From the NCBI RefSeq assembly GCF_963678635.1, contig NC_087070.1, positions 2,038,512-2,102,511 of the forward strand: a stretch of 64,000 nt of DNA, in the 5' to 3' direction. Under the pieces are notes generated by a model that saw nothing but the letters and a program-made list of their open reading frames with translations, searched no databases and had not been told where the DNA came from. This document shows, piece by piece, positions 1 through 10,936 of the stretch. The stretch's first letter is position 1. Each line of letters begins with the position of its first letter. The translations under genes and the position numbers were made by a program. This stretch comes from Symsagittifera roscoffensis (taxonomy: Eukaryota > Xenacoelomorpha > Acoela > Convolutidae).

Positions 1-460
1 GCCGGTGTTCTTGAGTAGAAGGATAAGGCTGAAGGCGAATGAAGCGGCAATTGTAGGCTTACGGATGAAAAATTATAATGAATTAAGTGATAGCAAGCAA
101 GTATGCATAGTCCCCAATCCAAACAGTCAAAGTGCTGCTGTTTTAGGAAGATCCTTCTCGATAACCAAGAGCGGTCTCTGCGTCAGTGTCTTGTTCAATA
201 CTCTTGACATACCCATAACAATCCAGAGGGGAAGGAAGTTGGGATATGCCTTACCCGTGAAAACTCGATATGAAATGACTGAAAATGTAAAAGAGAAGGA
301 AGTACTTGAATGTCCCAATCACAGGGACAAGATTTGTATCTTGAGACGATTGAATAAAATAAAAGGTTCATCAGGTCTTGTGAAGTCACTTAAGTCAGAG
401 ACAGATGATGGACTATCGAGTTGTTCAAAGGCCAACACTAGAGGAAATGGAAATGGATAA
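1..460 (+). pseudogene. pol: Ty3/gypsy-type pol remnant, region upstream of RT
   Basis: The frame is open from the left edge of the window to a stop at 458-460, about 150 codons. The text resembles the beta-rich linker between protease and reverse transcriptase in Ty3/gypsy Pol, and I see no protease active-site motif, which would lie left of the window. It leads directly into RT sequence on the same strand, but the RT is in another frame, so at least one frameshift separates them. The assignment rests mainly on position upstream of a clear RT; the segment alone would not be recognisable. Confidence 0.5.
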
Positions 461-2262
461 ACCAGTTTTACCTGAAATAGAGCATTTAAGGGGTAAGGTA
501 ACGGATGAACAGCTCGAGGCCATCAAAGACGTACTAGAGCGGAACGAGGAAGTTTTTTTCGAGACATAAGGCAGACATTGGATGTTGTAATTTTGTTGAG
601 CATGAAATAGAGCTTGAGAAGTCTGCGGTGCCGCACAGGGAGGGGGCGAGGCGCAGGACCCCGCACAAATCGGATGCGTGTAGGAAAGAGATAGAGACAC
701 TAATAGAGTATGATATGATAGAACCATCCAAATCACCGTGGTCGTGTCGAGTAGTGATGGCCAAAAAGAAAGGCGACCAATTGAGGTTTTGTTGTGACTT
801 TAGGTATCTGAACTCCGTCACGGTGAAGGATGCCTATCCCATACCTAGGATTGATGAGAGCCTCTCGAAGTAAGGTGATGCAAAATTTTTTACGACTCTT
901 TCTTTAGGTTCGGCTTTTTGGCAGGTCCCGTTGAGGAAGCAGGACAGGGACAAAACAGGGTTCGCCTGCGAGTTGGGGCTGTTTCAATGAAAACGGATGC
1001 CATTTGGTCTTTGCAATGCCGCGGCTACTATTCAACGGTTGATGGCACATGCATTGATAGATGTGACAAAGAAGTATGGCAACCTGGTAATGTGCTACGT
1101 GGATGACGTCGTAATAGCGACGCCTACACTGGAAGATCACATCGAGCGACTGGAAGAGGTGTTTGCATTCATGCAGAGGTCGGGACTAAAGTGCAAACTA
1201 TCAAAGTGCGAGATACTCAAGGATTCGATAAAATACTTGGGGAGGATGGTGGTCAGGCACGGCATCAGACCAGATCCAGATGCAGTAGAAGCAGTTCTAA
1301 CTTGGAAATCGCCAAAAACGGAACACCAGTTGATGAGCTTCCTGAATTTTTGGGAGTTCATCAAGGGCTACGCGGATAAGTTATACCCGATGCAACAATT
1401 AATGAGACACAAAGGCAAGAAGTTCACGTGGAACAACGCAGCTGAAGAATCATTCCAGAGAATAAAGAAAGAGTTGTGCGAGGCACCGGTGTTAGGGATG
1501 CCAACGGAGAAAGGGATGTACGTGCTGGATACGGATGCGTCGGTAGTCGCGATTTCTGGATTTCTCCATCAAGAACAGGAATGGAACGGGAAGACAGTCT
1601 TAAGACCAATAGCGTACGGGAGCAAAGTTTTGAGTGATACGGAAATGAAGTACGGGGCGCCGAAAGCGGAGATGTTTGCGGTGGTTACCTTTGTCGAGAA
1701 ATATAGAGCATACCTAGGCAGTGAGCCATTCAAGCTGCGAGTCGACAACAGGGCACTCAGCTGGCTGAAGACGTACTCAATGGACCAGAGCTACATTGGG
1801 AGGTGGATAGTTCGCCTGGACGGGTACAACATGATAATTGAGCACAGAACAAGAGACAAACATCAAAATGCCGATAGCTTGAGTAAGAAGACGAAGTTCT
1901 ACGAGAGACAGGAACAGAGGGAGGCGAATAGGCCAGAAACAAAAGAGGGCTTCTCCTTCATGGATAAGGAAACGTATAATAGTCTTCCACTCATGAGATG
2001 GCTCGACAAGTCAGGCAAACCGATAGAAGATCACCCCGAATTACCAAAAGAGCCTCCAGAGAAAACAATCTTGAAGAAGACCCGAGTGATGCCGATAGGG
2101 ATAACGCTCAAGTCAAAAATTGTGAGGGAGACGCTCAAGGCGAAAGGCTATGATCTCAACCAGGTAGAAACGGGAGAAGCACAGATAGATGAGGACTTGA
2201 TGAGATTACTCGAGAAACTGGCAGATGATAAACCCGTGATCGAAGGAAAGGGTAAGGAGTAA
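461..2262 (+). pseudogene. pol: Reverse transcriptase and RNase H of a Ty3/gypsy-type element (broken)
   Basis: Reverse transcriptase domain: YRYLNxVTVKDAYPIPRI-like palm entry (seen as FRYLNSVTVKDAYPIPRI, about 800-855), FGLCNA at about 1000, and the catalytic YVDD box at 1096-1107. The connection region follows, with its usual FLGxxxYYRxF motif contracted to FLNFWEF near 1340. RNase H has TDAS near 1530, KAEMFAV near 1665, VDNRALSWL near 1745 and HQNADSLSK near 1862, so the acidic catalytic set is present. Breaks: a frame change near a T-run at about 550, in-frame TAA at 871-873, TGA at 988-990 and TAA at 2260-2262. Residues match the metazoan Ty3/gypsy (Metaviridae) branch rather than BEL or Copia. 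It cannot make full-length Pol as it stands. Confidence 0.94.
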
Positions 2263-3837
2263 CCGGAAGTCACGATACTGCGAAGGAGTGAGACAGTTGG
2301 CGGCGAAAACTCCTTAGAAGAGAGTAATCCTGATGGGAAAGAAGTCGTGCAGTCACTGGTTGACAAAATCCCTGATGACTTACTTCAGCGGACTCGGGTT
2401 AGGAAAAAGAAAGTGGCGTTCAAGGAGGAAGCTGAAAATCTTGGAATAGGTCAAGAGTCCGGGGAGTGGCCCACAGAGGAAGAAGATGCTGGAGAAGAAA
2501 AATTGTCCGGGGAGTGTGAAGAATGGGATGGAGATTCGGAGAGCAGCAGCGACGACCAAGATAGTCTGTACATGATACTGGCAGAAGAGAAGATGAGACA
2601 CCGCCACAGGGAGCTGCAGACGGATCCCTCATCAGGAACATATAACTTGGATCAGCAAGAAGTGCGAGGAGGTGAAAAACTTGTGAAAGTTGCGGTATCG
2701 AGGAAACCGTTCAAGGAAATATCATGCAACTCGAATGTCAGAACAAATCTGGTGCCAGAAGACGATATAAAAATCATGAAAAGGATAGTATGCGTAAAAC
2801 TGAAAGATGACATCCACAACCCTGGGGAAATGAATGGTCAGATAATGGCACTGAAGGAACATGTCAAGGCAAGATATAGGCTGTCGGATCTAATAAGGGC
2901 CCAAAAGAATGACAAGATGACAAGTAACCTCTCCAAATGGATCCGGACGGGGTCCAAAGAGAAGGGGGACCTGGAAGAAGACAGCTACAAGATCTTGAGC
3001 CAGTTCTACAAAGAAAGAAAAGATTTACTCTATCACACAGCTGATGGGGTGGTAGCGTGCAAGAGAAAGGATGAGGAGAAGGCATTACACAAGCATAACC
3101 TCATCATATTGCCAGAGTTGTATCAGACCGAAGTGTTATTCAGATCGCACGATCAAATGGGGCACCAGGGGATAGACATGGTGCAACAGAGAATACTTCA
3201 CAGGTTTGATTGGCCAGGATTAAGGAAAGCTTGCGAGAGATGGGTAAATGCATGCCTAGCATGCCTGCAAGTGAAAGACCCAAGGAAGATGAAGTTCCCA
3301 CTCAAGTCCGTTGAGAGCTCGGAATTCAACGAAGTCGTGCAAATAGACCACCAAAAGATCTGTATGACAGAGTCAGGATATAACCAGATACTAGTCATAA
3401 TAGATCACTTCACAAAGCTGGCAGAAGCGGTGCCGTGTCAGACAGCCTCGGCAGGGGAGACTTGTGACCACCTGATAACACATTGGATATCACGGTTTGG
3501 CTGTCCGATGACATTTCAGTCGGACATCGGCAAAGCCTTCGTGGGGGACCTGACGAAAAAATTCATGAAGAGGTCTCACATAGCTCAAGCGCACTCAACG
3601 ACCTACCATCCCCAGACCAACGGGTTAGTAGAGAGGCAGAATAGAACGTTGGTGAACATGCTGAGGGTATACTGCTCAAGGTACATGACAGATTGGGATA
3701 AATATCTGCCGCAGATGGTAGGGGCGTACAACAGTACGCAATACTCAACAACAGGAATCAGTCCCTTCATGATGTTGACGGGCAAGGAAAGAGCAATGCC
3801 TCTAACATTCTTTTACCCGGAGTACGAAGGGAAGTGA
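2263..3837 (+). pseudogene. pol: Integrase with long acidic linker (same element)
   Basis: This is in the same frame as RNase H, separated from it by one TAA. An acidic, Glu/Asp-rich linker of roughly 150-200 residues comes first. Then comes the zinc-binding HHCC module (SHDQMGH with CLAC downstream, about 3145-3270) and the integrase core: Asp in QIDHQK, Asp at 3523-3525 in QSDIGKAF, and Glu at 3631-3633 in GLVERQNR. The last two are exactly 35 residues apart, the classic D-35-E. The ORF ends soon after the core at 3837; the usual C-terminal GPY/F or SH3-like DNA-binding part is absent. That suggests an internal deletion joining the core to the macrodomain ORF. The integrase core itself has no stop, but Pol upstream is broken. 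Confidence 0.92.
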
Positions 3838-4385
3838 GAGAGACCAGCGGGCTGGAACTGGATGAGGAAGAGGCCGAGCCTACCATAGGACGAAACTTCA
3901 AAACAAAATTTGATATACCCAATGAATACTCGGAGAAAATCATGATAACGGACAGCGACTTCATTTTGTCAGACAGGACTAACGCGATCTGTATAACGGC
4001 GGACATGAGCTTCAAATCGAGACTGGAGGCCGACTTCAAGAGAGAATACCACAACGTGGAGTTTCTATTCAGACAGAGACCGGGGCTGGGAGGAATTGCT
4101 GCGCTTCCCCCATCAGTGGCACAAGTCCCAGGCAAATACCTGTGCTTTCTAGTGACGAGGGTCAATGAAAGGAATACAATAGATCCTGAGCACGTGATGT
4201 TAGCACTAACGAGGCTGAGAGATTTCATGATTGAAAGAGGGATAGTGGAGGTCTCGATGCCCGTTTATGACCCAAACAGGGGCAAGTTGAGCCCAAGGGA
4301 GTTATATGCCATCCTACACGTGGTCTTCGCAGAAACGGAGATAATGGTACACCTACACAAGAAATACTACTTGAGTATCGCCTGA
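3834..4385 (+). pseudogene. TARG1/OARD1-like macrodomain ORF downstream of integrase
   Basis: An ORF of about 183 codons begins with GTG overlapping the integrase stop by 4 nt. Its C-terminal 130 residues follow the order of a small macrodomain: TNAICITADMSFKSRLEADF, then a beta strand ending KYLCFLVTR, then an HVMLALTRLRDFMIERGI helix, VSMPVYDPNRGK and a final EIMVHLHKK strand. This is the pattern of TARG1-type ADP-ribosylhydrolases (xHCISxDxxMGAGIAxxF, YYLITK, SMPRIGCGLD). Macrodomains bind ADP-ribose and some remove it from proteins or nucleic acids. The glycine-rich loop and catalytic Asp that follow S-M-P in TARG1 are not conserved, so it may bind a different ligand or be inactive. There is no ATG near the start. 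Assignment is by pattern only, without a search. Confidence 0.62.
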
Positions 4386-4406
4386 GCTACGGGTGGACAA
4401 CGGAGG

Positions 4407-4453
4407 TCTTGAGTTGGGGGTACATGGGGATCTTGAGTAAGGGTACATGGGGA
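4407..4453 (+). repeat. Tandem duplication, CTTGAGT-containing 23-24 bp unit
   Basis: Two adjacent copies of TCTTGAGT followed by a GGGTACATGGGGA tail. A third related string (GATCTTGAGTCCGGGGAGTATG) stands directly before the LTR-like repeat at 14203. Confidence 0.85.
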
Positions 4454-4780
4454 CCTCGGGGCAGGTAGATGGATTTTAACCTAATTGGCATGACAATTAT
4501 AATTTAAAAGTGACGGTGCTAAAACAGTAAATGAATCTGCATGCTCTTAAAAAAACTTCCAATTGAATTATTTTAGTAAAACAAATGGAGGGATAAGGTT
4601 TTAACTACAATAAGGGGGGTTTTAGGTTAGGAACATAACACCTTGGTCTAAAAAGTGGATTTTACTGTCAGATTGATTTGATTAAATCAAATTGACGACC
4701 CAAACACACTCATTGGAAAGAGAATAGAAGGTCTTGAACAAAGTTCACGATCAGCAACATTTGGAAGAGATATTTCTCAA

Positions 4781-4860
4781 GTACTCAAGTTGGTACGGTA
4801 GTACTCAAGTTGATACGGTAATTCTCAAGTTGGTACGGTAATTCTCAAGTTGGTTAGTGC
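4781..4860 (+). repeat. Exact 20-bp period tandem repeat, four units
   Basis: Four 20-bp units with core CTCAAGTTGGTACGGTA: 4781-4800, 4801-4820, 4821-4840 and a diverged 4841-4860. The array ends 25 bp before the ATG of the next ORF. Its ACTCAAG core is the reverse complement of the CTTGAGT motif that recurs across this element. Confidence 0.9.
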
Positions 4861-4885
4861 GCAAGATAATCTAGAAATTGTAAAA

Positions 4886-5629
4886 ATGGCAGATCAATTT
4901 TGGAAATCCATGCCTGCGGCGCTAAAGAGGCCTACGCTTGATGAGTTGTACAGACGCTTGAGGGACCTGGACTACACCCAAGTGGACGAGAGGATGGCAG
5001 TGATGTTGAACGCCATCCTGCAATTAGAGGAGCAAGGTGAGTGCAGGGAGTCCGCGACCGAAGCTGTCTTGATGGTCGGCTACACCACAGAAGGCATATC
5101 CAATCAGGAACAGGTCAGGTGGATATCTTGGAATCTGGATGGAGGGGTGAGAGGATTCGACTTGGCGAGGAATCCTGGCTTAAGCAACAACACTGAGTAC
5201 GGGGCGGGAGAATTCCCATTGCCGACCAGACCGCCAGCAAGATCAGCTAGCCAGTCCACGAGCAAGCCACCTTCTATGACGAGAGCCCAGCAAACGGAAG
5301 AGACGTATCCTGACCTCAGCAACTTGAAGAGGGAACTTGAGAGGGCGCAGAGGGAGAAGAACAAGGCGAATCTTGACCGGGACAGCGCGAAGCTCGAGAG
5401 AAATCAAGCGAATCTGGAGAGGGACCAGGGGATCCTTGAGAGGGACCAGGCGCGCTGTGACTTTGATATATTGAGAGCAGAATACCAGCAAGAACAGAGG
5501 GTGCGCGAGAACGCGGCGAATTGCGAGCAGTTGAAGTCGGAACTTGAAAGGATCCAGCGGCGACAACGGGAGCTCGACAGACAAAAGGAAAAGGAAACCA
5601 GGACGACGGAGCGAGCTGTTGCAAGCTGA
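4886..5629 (+). pseudogene. Coiled-coil ORF at the head of the accessory block
   Basis: The first ATG is at 4886 (MADQFWKSM). The N-terminal 80 residues are a compact helical region rich in Leu/Glu/Arg. A Pro/Ser-rich linker follows, and the last 110 residues are a long charged coiled coil with a repeating LERDQANLERDQ-type pattern. The stop is TGA at 5627-5629. The frame stays open behind it and enters the SGNH ORF 15 nt later, so the two may once have been one polyprotein. A Gag-like or capsid-like role is possible from the position and the coiled coil, but no capsid motif or zinc knuckle is visible. Function unknown. Confidence 0.6.
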
Positions 5630-5644
5630 AGGCCGGAATCGCGT

Positions 5645-6811
5645 ATGGAGGTGGATGAGGCTCCCAGGTCGAAGGGACTATTCAACTTAGACCGCGCGGC
5701 TCAAGAACACATAAACGAGGGACTGGAAGTATGGATACCAACGGAATCAGCGTCCTCCCTGCGCGGTTCAGAGACGCAACCGATACGCCCATTGATGGAC
5801 GTGGCACTGCCGGGATACACCCCGAGCTCAACCCCGAGCAGCAGTCAGGTGAGCGGGAGCTCGTCGCGTCTTAAGGAGTTACATGAGAGGCTACAGCTAA
5901 GAAGTCATGAAAGTCCAGCTAGAGCGGAGGTACCCCCGACTTGGAGAGAGCAACCGGTCAGGAGCGTGGTGATCGCAAGCTATAAGAAAAACACGGAGGG
6001 CAAATACCACAGGCACAACCGCATGGATTGGAACGCGGCGCAGCGGGCGAGAAGGGATTGTTTTCATGACGCGTCTTGGGCTGAATACTTCACACAGCCA
6101 CGAATACCGGAGGGTGCAGTTCACCTGATTGTAGGGGACAGCCTGATGCGGGTGCTGACCCGAATCCAGTCGCACTGGCAGACTGGAGTCTTGAGTTTCT
6201 CTGGAGCCGCAACGCCGCAGATGTTGGCATTGCTCGAGATGGTAGGTATGACAAAAATGTACACAGTGACTCTAATGATGGGGACCAATGATGTGTCCAG
6301 AGGGGAATTAAGGAAAGTCAAGAGGCTACATAACAAAATGAGCTGCATCCTGGAGGAGTTGGGGATTCAGATGGATCCCGCCATACTCACAGTTTGCACC
6401 ATCCCTTACAACATGAAGGCCGACCAACACGCGATGGAGATGAACGAGAAAGTGCGGGGCCTGAACGAGATAATCAGGCAGATACATCAAAGGAGTGTCC
6501 TCCCCGTCAGATTGTTGGACGTAGCCGACCAGATGGAGCGATCCTTCCCAGAGGATGCGCCTTCAGATGGAATCCATTTCGACAGGCCTAGGGGCGTGGA
6601 GTGGTTGAACGACGTCTTCCAGAGGCACATAAGTGAGTTGGGGGCAGAGCTGCTAGAGACGGCCCGATTCACATTCGGTCCACCCCCAAATCCCCCTTTC
6701 CTTGCCACAAGACCCCTGTCCAGCCACCTGGGAGCGAGAGTCGACTCAAGAGACAGCTCGAGGAGCAGCCGGACTAGATTACCGGGTTCCACGCCAATGG
6801 AAGCCGAGTAA
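5645..6811 (+). pseudogene. SGNH/GDSL-hydrolase domain ORF in a retroelement
   Basis: 388 codons from ATG 5645, frame open to TAA at 6809-6811. Residues 1-155 are a Ser/Pro-rich, low-complexity lead. An SGNH-type hydrolase fold follows: block I HLIVGDSLMRVL (Ser166), block II SFSGAAT (Gly187), block III MMGTND (Asn215) and block V PSDGIHF (Asp308, His311). All four named catalytic positions of the SGNH superfamily are present at sensible spacing. The family hydrolyses esters, for example acyl or acetyl groups on lipids or carbohydrates. An esterase domain of this superfamily is known in ORF1 of CR1-type LINEs, but here it lies downstream of Ty3/gypsy pol. The C-terminus is again Pro/Ser-rich. 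The substrate is unknown. The domain looks intact, although neighbouring frames are broken. Confidence 0.82.
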
Positions 6812-7735
6812 GCGGAGTCATCAACGCCCCAAAGTTCAGTGGTGTCCTCATTGGTAGTGGTAGAGAACAAGAGAGTGGAGAAGCCAGCGGAGGCAAGCCG
6901 GACGCGATATCTGGAGAAAGTAAAGGAGTTGGACCTGGAGGATCTGGAGTGCAGACAGGAGTTGGCAGAAGTCCTGGGGATCAAGCATGTGTCACACGAG
7001 GATTTGAGTCGGCACCAGTGCGTAGACTGGCAAAAGGCCCACGAAACGCATTTCTCAAGAGCAAGAATGATGGAGACGGCTGATCTGACTGGGATTCCCA
7101 TTAGATCAGTCATGGGACCGATAAATTACCGACCTCTCAAGTTGATGGGGAGCCCGGGACTCATAGTGGAGCCCCCTAAGCACAGAACAAGTATCGCCAG
7201 GATCAGATTGGCAACTCCTGCGCAGTTGAGGGTGGTGGACAAGCTACTGGATCCAAAAGAGATGGAACTGCCAGACGCCGCTTACGAGGGTGTGAAATTG
7301 GCAGACGACCCAAGATATGGGAGACCCTGTGGCAGTGCCCAATTGGCCAAGACACTGGCAGTATATGATAGAGCGGATCCAGCAGCCGCGAGAGTGATCA
7401 TCGTGACCGGATCGGACTTCGAAGGAACGTCTCCCAAGTTGTGCTGGCCAGAAACTCTGGTATACTCGCTGCCAGGTGCAGAATTGAACCAGATGTTGAC
7501 ATTGGTGGTGGCGATAAAGTCATAGATTCCCTGCGAACCAGAGCTGCTGCTGTTCGCGGGAATGAACGATCACCTGCATGCGGCTGGGCTTCTAGAGCAG
7601 CTGAAAGGGGATGAGCTTACGCCAAAGAAATATGGGAGGCTATTCAGACGTTGTTTGCCGCGATGAACGGGGTACAGGAAAACGTCAATTCGCGATTTGG
7701 ACCCAAGACGAAAGTGGTATTCACGTGTCCCCCGG
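6812..7735 (+). pseudogene. Second, divergent SGNH-like region
   Basis: The same frame as the first SGNH ORF, separated from it by a single TAA. It runs to TAG at 7523-7525 and continues in frame to a frameshift near 7735. The first 100 residues are charged and helical. Later the text has VIIVTGSDF (GSD at 7409-7417, a block I-like GxS variant with the order changed) and ELLLFAGMNDHLHAAG (GMND at 7559-7570, block III-like G-x-N-D). No block V D-x-x-H has been identified with confidence. This may be a second SGNH domain with an altered nucleophile block, or a Rossmann-like fold with chance similarity. Two breaks make it non-functional as it stands. Confidence 0.5.
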
Positions 7736-9656
7736 ATACGCAAGCATGCCCCCTGCTCTGCAGTTTGTGTATGCTATTTTGATTCTAATAGCCGAAGGGA
7801 ACGCATCGCGGATCCTGATGGCAGCTCCCAATTGAGAGCTGGAGCCCACGAACTTGAAACTTCGGAAGTCAGAACTGGCGGCGGCGTGGGCGGACGTGTC
7901 CCATACATTGAGGGGATTTTTTGAATTGGCAGACATACTCATTGTACTGGATGAGGTCCTCTTACTTGAGATCTCGAATCTCGCCAGGCAGCTGAAGTTC
8001 AGTCCGACAATAGGGGATGACCACCCAATAATAAGTCACCTGACAGCCAGCTTATGGTTCCGAGGCATGGACGTGACCATCACGAGTTCCACGAGCAAAT
8101 CAAGGGGACCAAGCAACGAAAGGAAGAATGTGGCTGCGACTGAAAAGCAACTGGAGTCGATGGTGTATCGACTAACACAAGAGAGAGGCAGGTGGCCGTT
8201 TCTAACACCAAGACTAGAGAATGCTACTGACAAGACAAGAGAGAGTGCCCCACCTCTCGTGAAGCAGATCTGGGAATTTCTTGAGGAACAATTGGAGGTA
8301 GCCGAGAGTAGGGAGATGACGGTAGCTAGGTTCGTCACGGCAGCGAACGAGGTCACCATTGGAGGATTCTGGAGGGAACATGCAAAAGGTGAGCTGAGGA
8401 CGAGGAAAGATCACGAGATCCTGAAATTCTTGAGTCCTTGTTGGGAGAAGAAATATATGGCTGGAATGTTTTGTGCGAAAGAGACCATTTTCGGGGCCTT
8501 TGTACAAGAACTGTTGAGCATGCCCATAAGCCTCTTGCTAGCCCTATACTTAGTTTACCCGAGGTACCTGTTTAAAATGGGTCCAGCATACATATTCAGT
8601 TGGGGTGTAGAGACACTTCGGATTGATGGGTATCTGGCACTGGTGCTCCTGACTCATGGCGAATTGGTGTCATTTCATCGGTTGATGAAATATGGGGAAC
8701 CCCTGTCGATGGGAAGGACCCACTCGAGTATAGACACTTACTCGTTCAAGTGCGCGGCGGGACTGAAGACGTTACTGGTGGAGTATCTTCTGATGCAAAA
8801 CCGACACATGACCGGTGAGGAGAAGAACCCGAAGACGAGAGAGGAATGGAGAGAGGCGAATGGTGGTATCCCTCTACTGACCGATCTATGCCTGGCGATG
8901 AGGTCTGACCCAAGGGGAGTGATCAGGGGACTAGAGGAAGTCGTGATTTGTATTTACGGACCAGCGGTGACGTACGCCTTTCCGGACCCTCTAGTGGCTG
9001 CATACCGCCATTCAGTGGTGCACGTGAGCTTAATAAGCGTGTTGGATGGGACGGCGCTGAACTGGTGTCAACAAGAGGTGCTCAGGGCATGGATGAGTAA
9101 TACAGTGCTCTTCGGGAAATAGAAAGATCCCGAGTTGGTGGTGTTTAATTTCCGGGGGCAACTGCAGTGCAGGATGGGGGGAAAACGTGAAGGCCCCATT
9201 GAGACGTATCCCAAGTTTTGGAACCTGAATCCGCTGACGGCGAACGGACAAGAGATCCTGAGAATCCCCGCGTGGAAAAAGAGCTTCGAGTTAGTAAAAA
9301 AGGAACTGGAGGCGACACTAGAGAAGGAAATCTTACCCGCAACCATTCCTGAGTTTCCAACAGTCAGGAGAATGACCCTGGGGATGAATAGCTCCCTGAT
9401 AGTCCCATCCCTGTTCGCAAGAGCTACGGTAGAGAGACAGCAAGTGGAGTTCATCGATGGCTGGGACCCCTTGTTCATTGGATATACGGCGGCGGTCTAT
9501 TTCCACACCTGCGAAATCAAGATAAACTCATGGACGACTCAAGCAAAGAAGATGAGAGGCTCAATGCCTCCAAACTTCGAGGTGCGGGAGATCTTGAGAA
9601 CGCTCGATCAGGCGAGCTTGGAGAGCGTTCACCGATATGGGATGATGGCAGGATGA
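7736..9656 (+). pseudogene. Long unrecognised ORF of the accessory block (two in-frame stops)
   Basis: After the frameshift near 7735 the third frame is open to 9656 except for TGA at 7833-7835 and TAG at 9120-9122. The two parts are 422 and about 170 codons. The text has natural protein composition: helices, several hydrophobic segments (MPISLLLALYLVYPRYLF near residue 225 of the main ORF) and few low-complexity stretches. It directly continues the second SGNH-like region, and a helical LADILIVLDEVLLLEI segment lies near its start. I do not recognise a family. It was probably the central part of one protein of over 1500 residues running from 5645, or even 4886, to 10936. Confidence 0.6.
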
Positions 9657-10936
9657 TCGTAGAAGAGGGGCACATCGCGCTGAAGGACGATATGAAGTTT
9701 GCCACAAGGAAATACCGGGCGCCTTACGGATTAGAACAGGTGGAAATGAGGCAAGAAGGGAGAGAGCTGGATGCGGCAGGCTCGTTATATGTGGCTCTGA
9801 CGGAATATAAGAAGCAAGACCCCGCGACACCCTCATCCCTGTCAGTGGGCACCCCTGTGGACAAGAGAAGTGGCCCCGTAGAAGACCGATTTAGGAAAAT
9901 ACTTGAGAGGAGGCAAGCCGAGTCGGGAGAAGAGAGCATGGACGAAACTCTCAGTGAAACAGGAGAGGAAATGGAAGTGGGTAATACACCTGAGCCGAAA
10001 CCAGCTGAGGTGGATTTCACCGCCCAGGAGCTACTGCAGGACCTGAGCGGAGACGATTGGGCGGACACTGCCACGCCATCTCTGACCTCATCCCCTCGTA
10101 AGAACCTGGAACTACCATTGACAAGCGAGACTTCCAACATGGGGATGATACTCTTGAGTGCAGAAGAGAGGCAAAAGAATACGTTTGAGGGTAACAATAG
10201 TATGTTTCTGGGGACTCTGGATGAGAAGGCCTGGCGGAATTTCTTGAGTGAATTTAATCAGGAGACGAAGAGCGAGACCACGCTAGATAACTTCAAGGAA
10301 GAACTGTGGAACACGGTGGTCAAGTTTGGGGAACCGGTGTTGATGGGCTCCGGACTGGATGAAAAAGCAAGAAAGGAGTTGCTGAGCAAGATGGTCAAGT
10401 TGAGGGAGACGCGACAGAAGACCAAAGATGATGAATGTACAGACGGCTCTACTCTGAAGAAAAAGACTAACGATAAAATAATTAAAGTTAAAAGGGAGGA
10501 TAAGATTAAGACTAGTAATTTGATTAAAAGTACTAATATCCTTAAGGCTCGAGCAGGGGGGAGGCAAGAGTTGGAAGGGTCGGACCGGGACGGAGAGATC
10601 GAATCTGTGATGATAGTGACGACACCCCCAAGCAAAGGTATGAAGTCTCGAAAGAGGAAGCGGGAGATGGAGGAGTTGAGTAGCCCGTCGGTGGATGCTG
10701 TCTCGGAGAAGAACTTGAGGGAGACTGCCTCCATGATCTTAGCGCGGTGGAAGACGGCAGCCTACAAGAGTAGCTCCGAACCAAGGAGGCTAGCCGAAAT
10801 AGTGAAAGAGATAGAGGCCTCGACAAGTCTGGTAAGGGAAGAAGACTTCAAACCTCAGAAGACAGGCTCGAAAAAGGGTTCGACGAATGAACAAACCTGG
10901 GAAGTGGATGTGGGCAGAAAATGGATCTCGAGCTAA
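9651..10936 (+). pseudogene. Acidic/basic low-complexity tail of the giant ORF
   Basis: A change of frame near 9650 carries the reading on to a stop at 10934-10936. Residues are highly charged: acidic Ser/Thr/Pro-rich first (around 9900-10140), then Lys-rich, with KSRKRKREMEE near 10645 as a possible nuclear localisation signal. There are no Cys clusters and no recognisable catalytic domain. The frame overlaps the preceding ORF by about 125 nt, but reading continuity suggests an indel near 9650 rather than two genes. It ends just where a short ORF in another frame begins. Confidence 0.5.

Larger units (their letters stand above)
4386..4885 (+). other. Spacer between the pol/macrodomain part and the accessory ORFs
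   Basis: About 500 bp without an ORF. It contains the two short tandem repeats listed separately and an A/T-rich middle. Around 4608-4670 it has an ATAAGG-purine-GTTTTAGGTT segment that recurs at about 14752-14770, just outside the LTR-like repeat. It may therefore be part of an LTR or leader between two tandem elements, or a spacer within one giant element. I found no clear primer-binding site. Confidence 0.4.

Noticed and set aside
9030-9478. Long minus-strand ORFs opposite the first element
   Set aside because: They lie antisense to convincing plus-strand coding text and have no recognisable motifs; they are shadows of biased codon usage.
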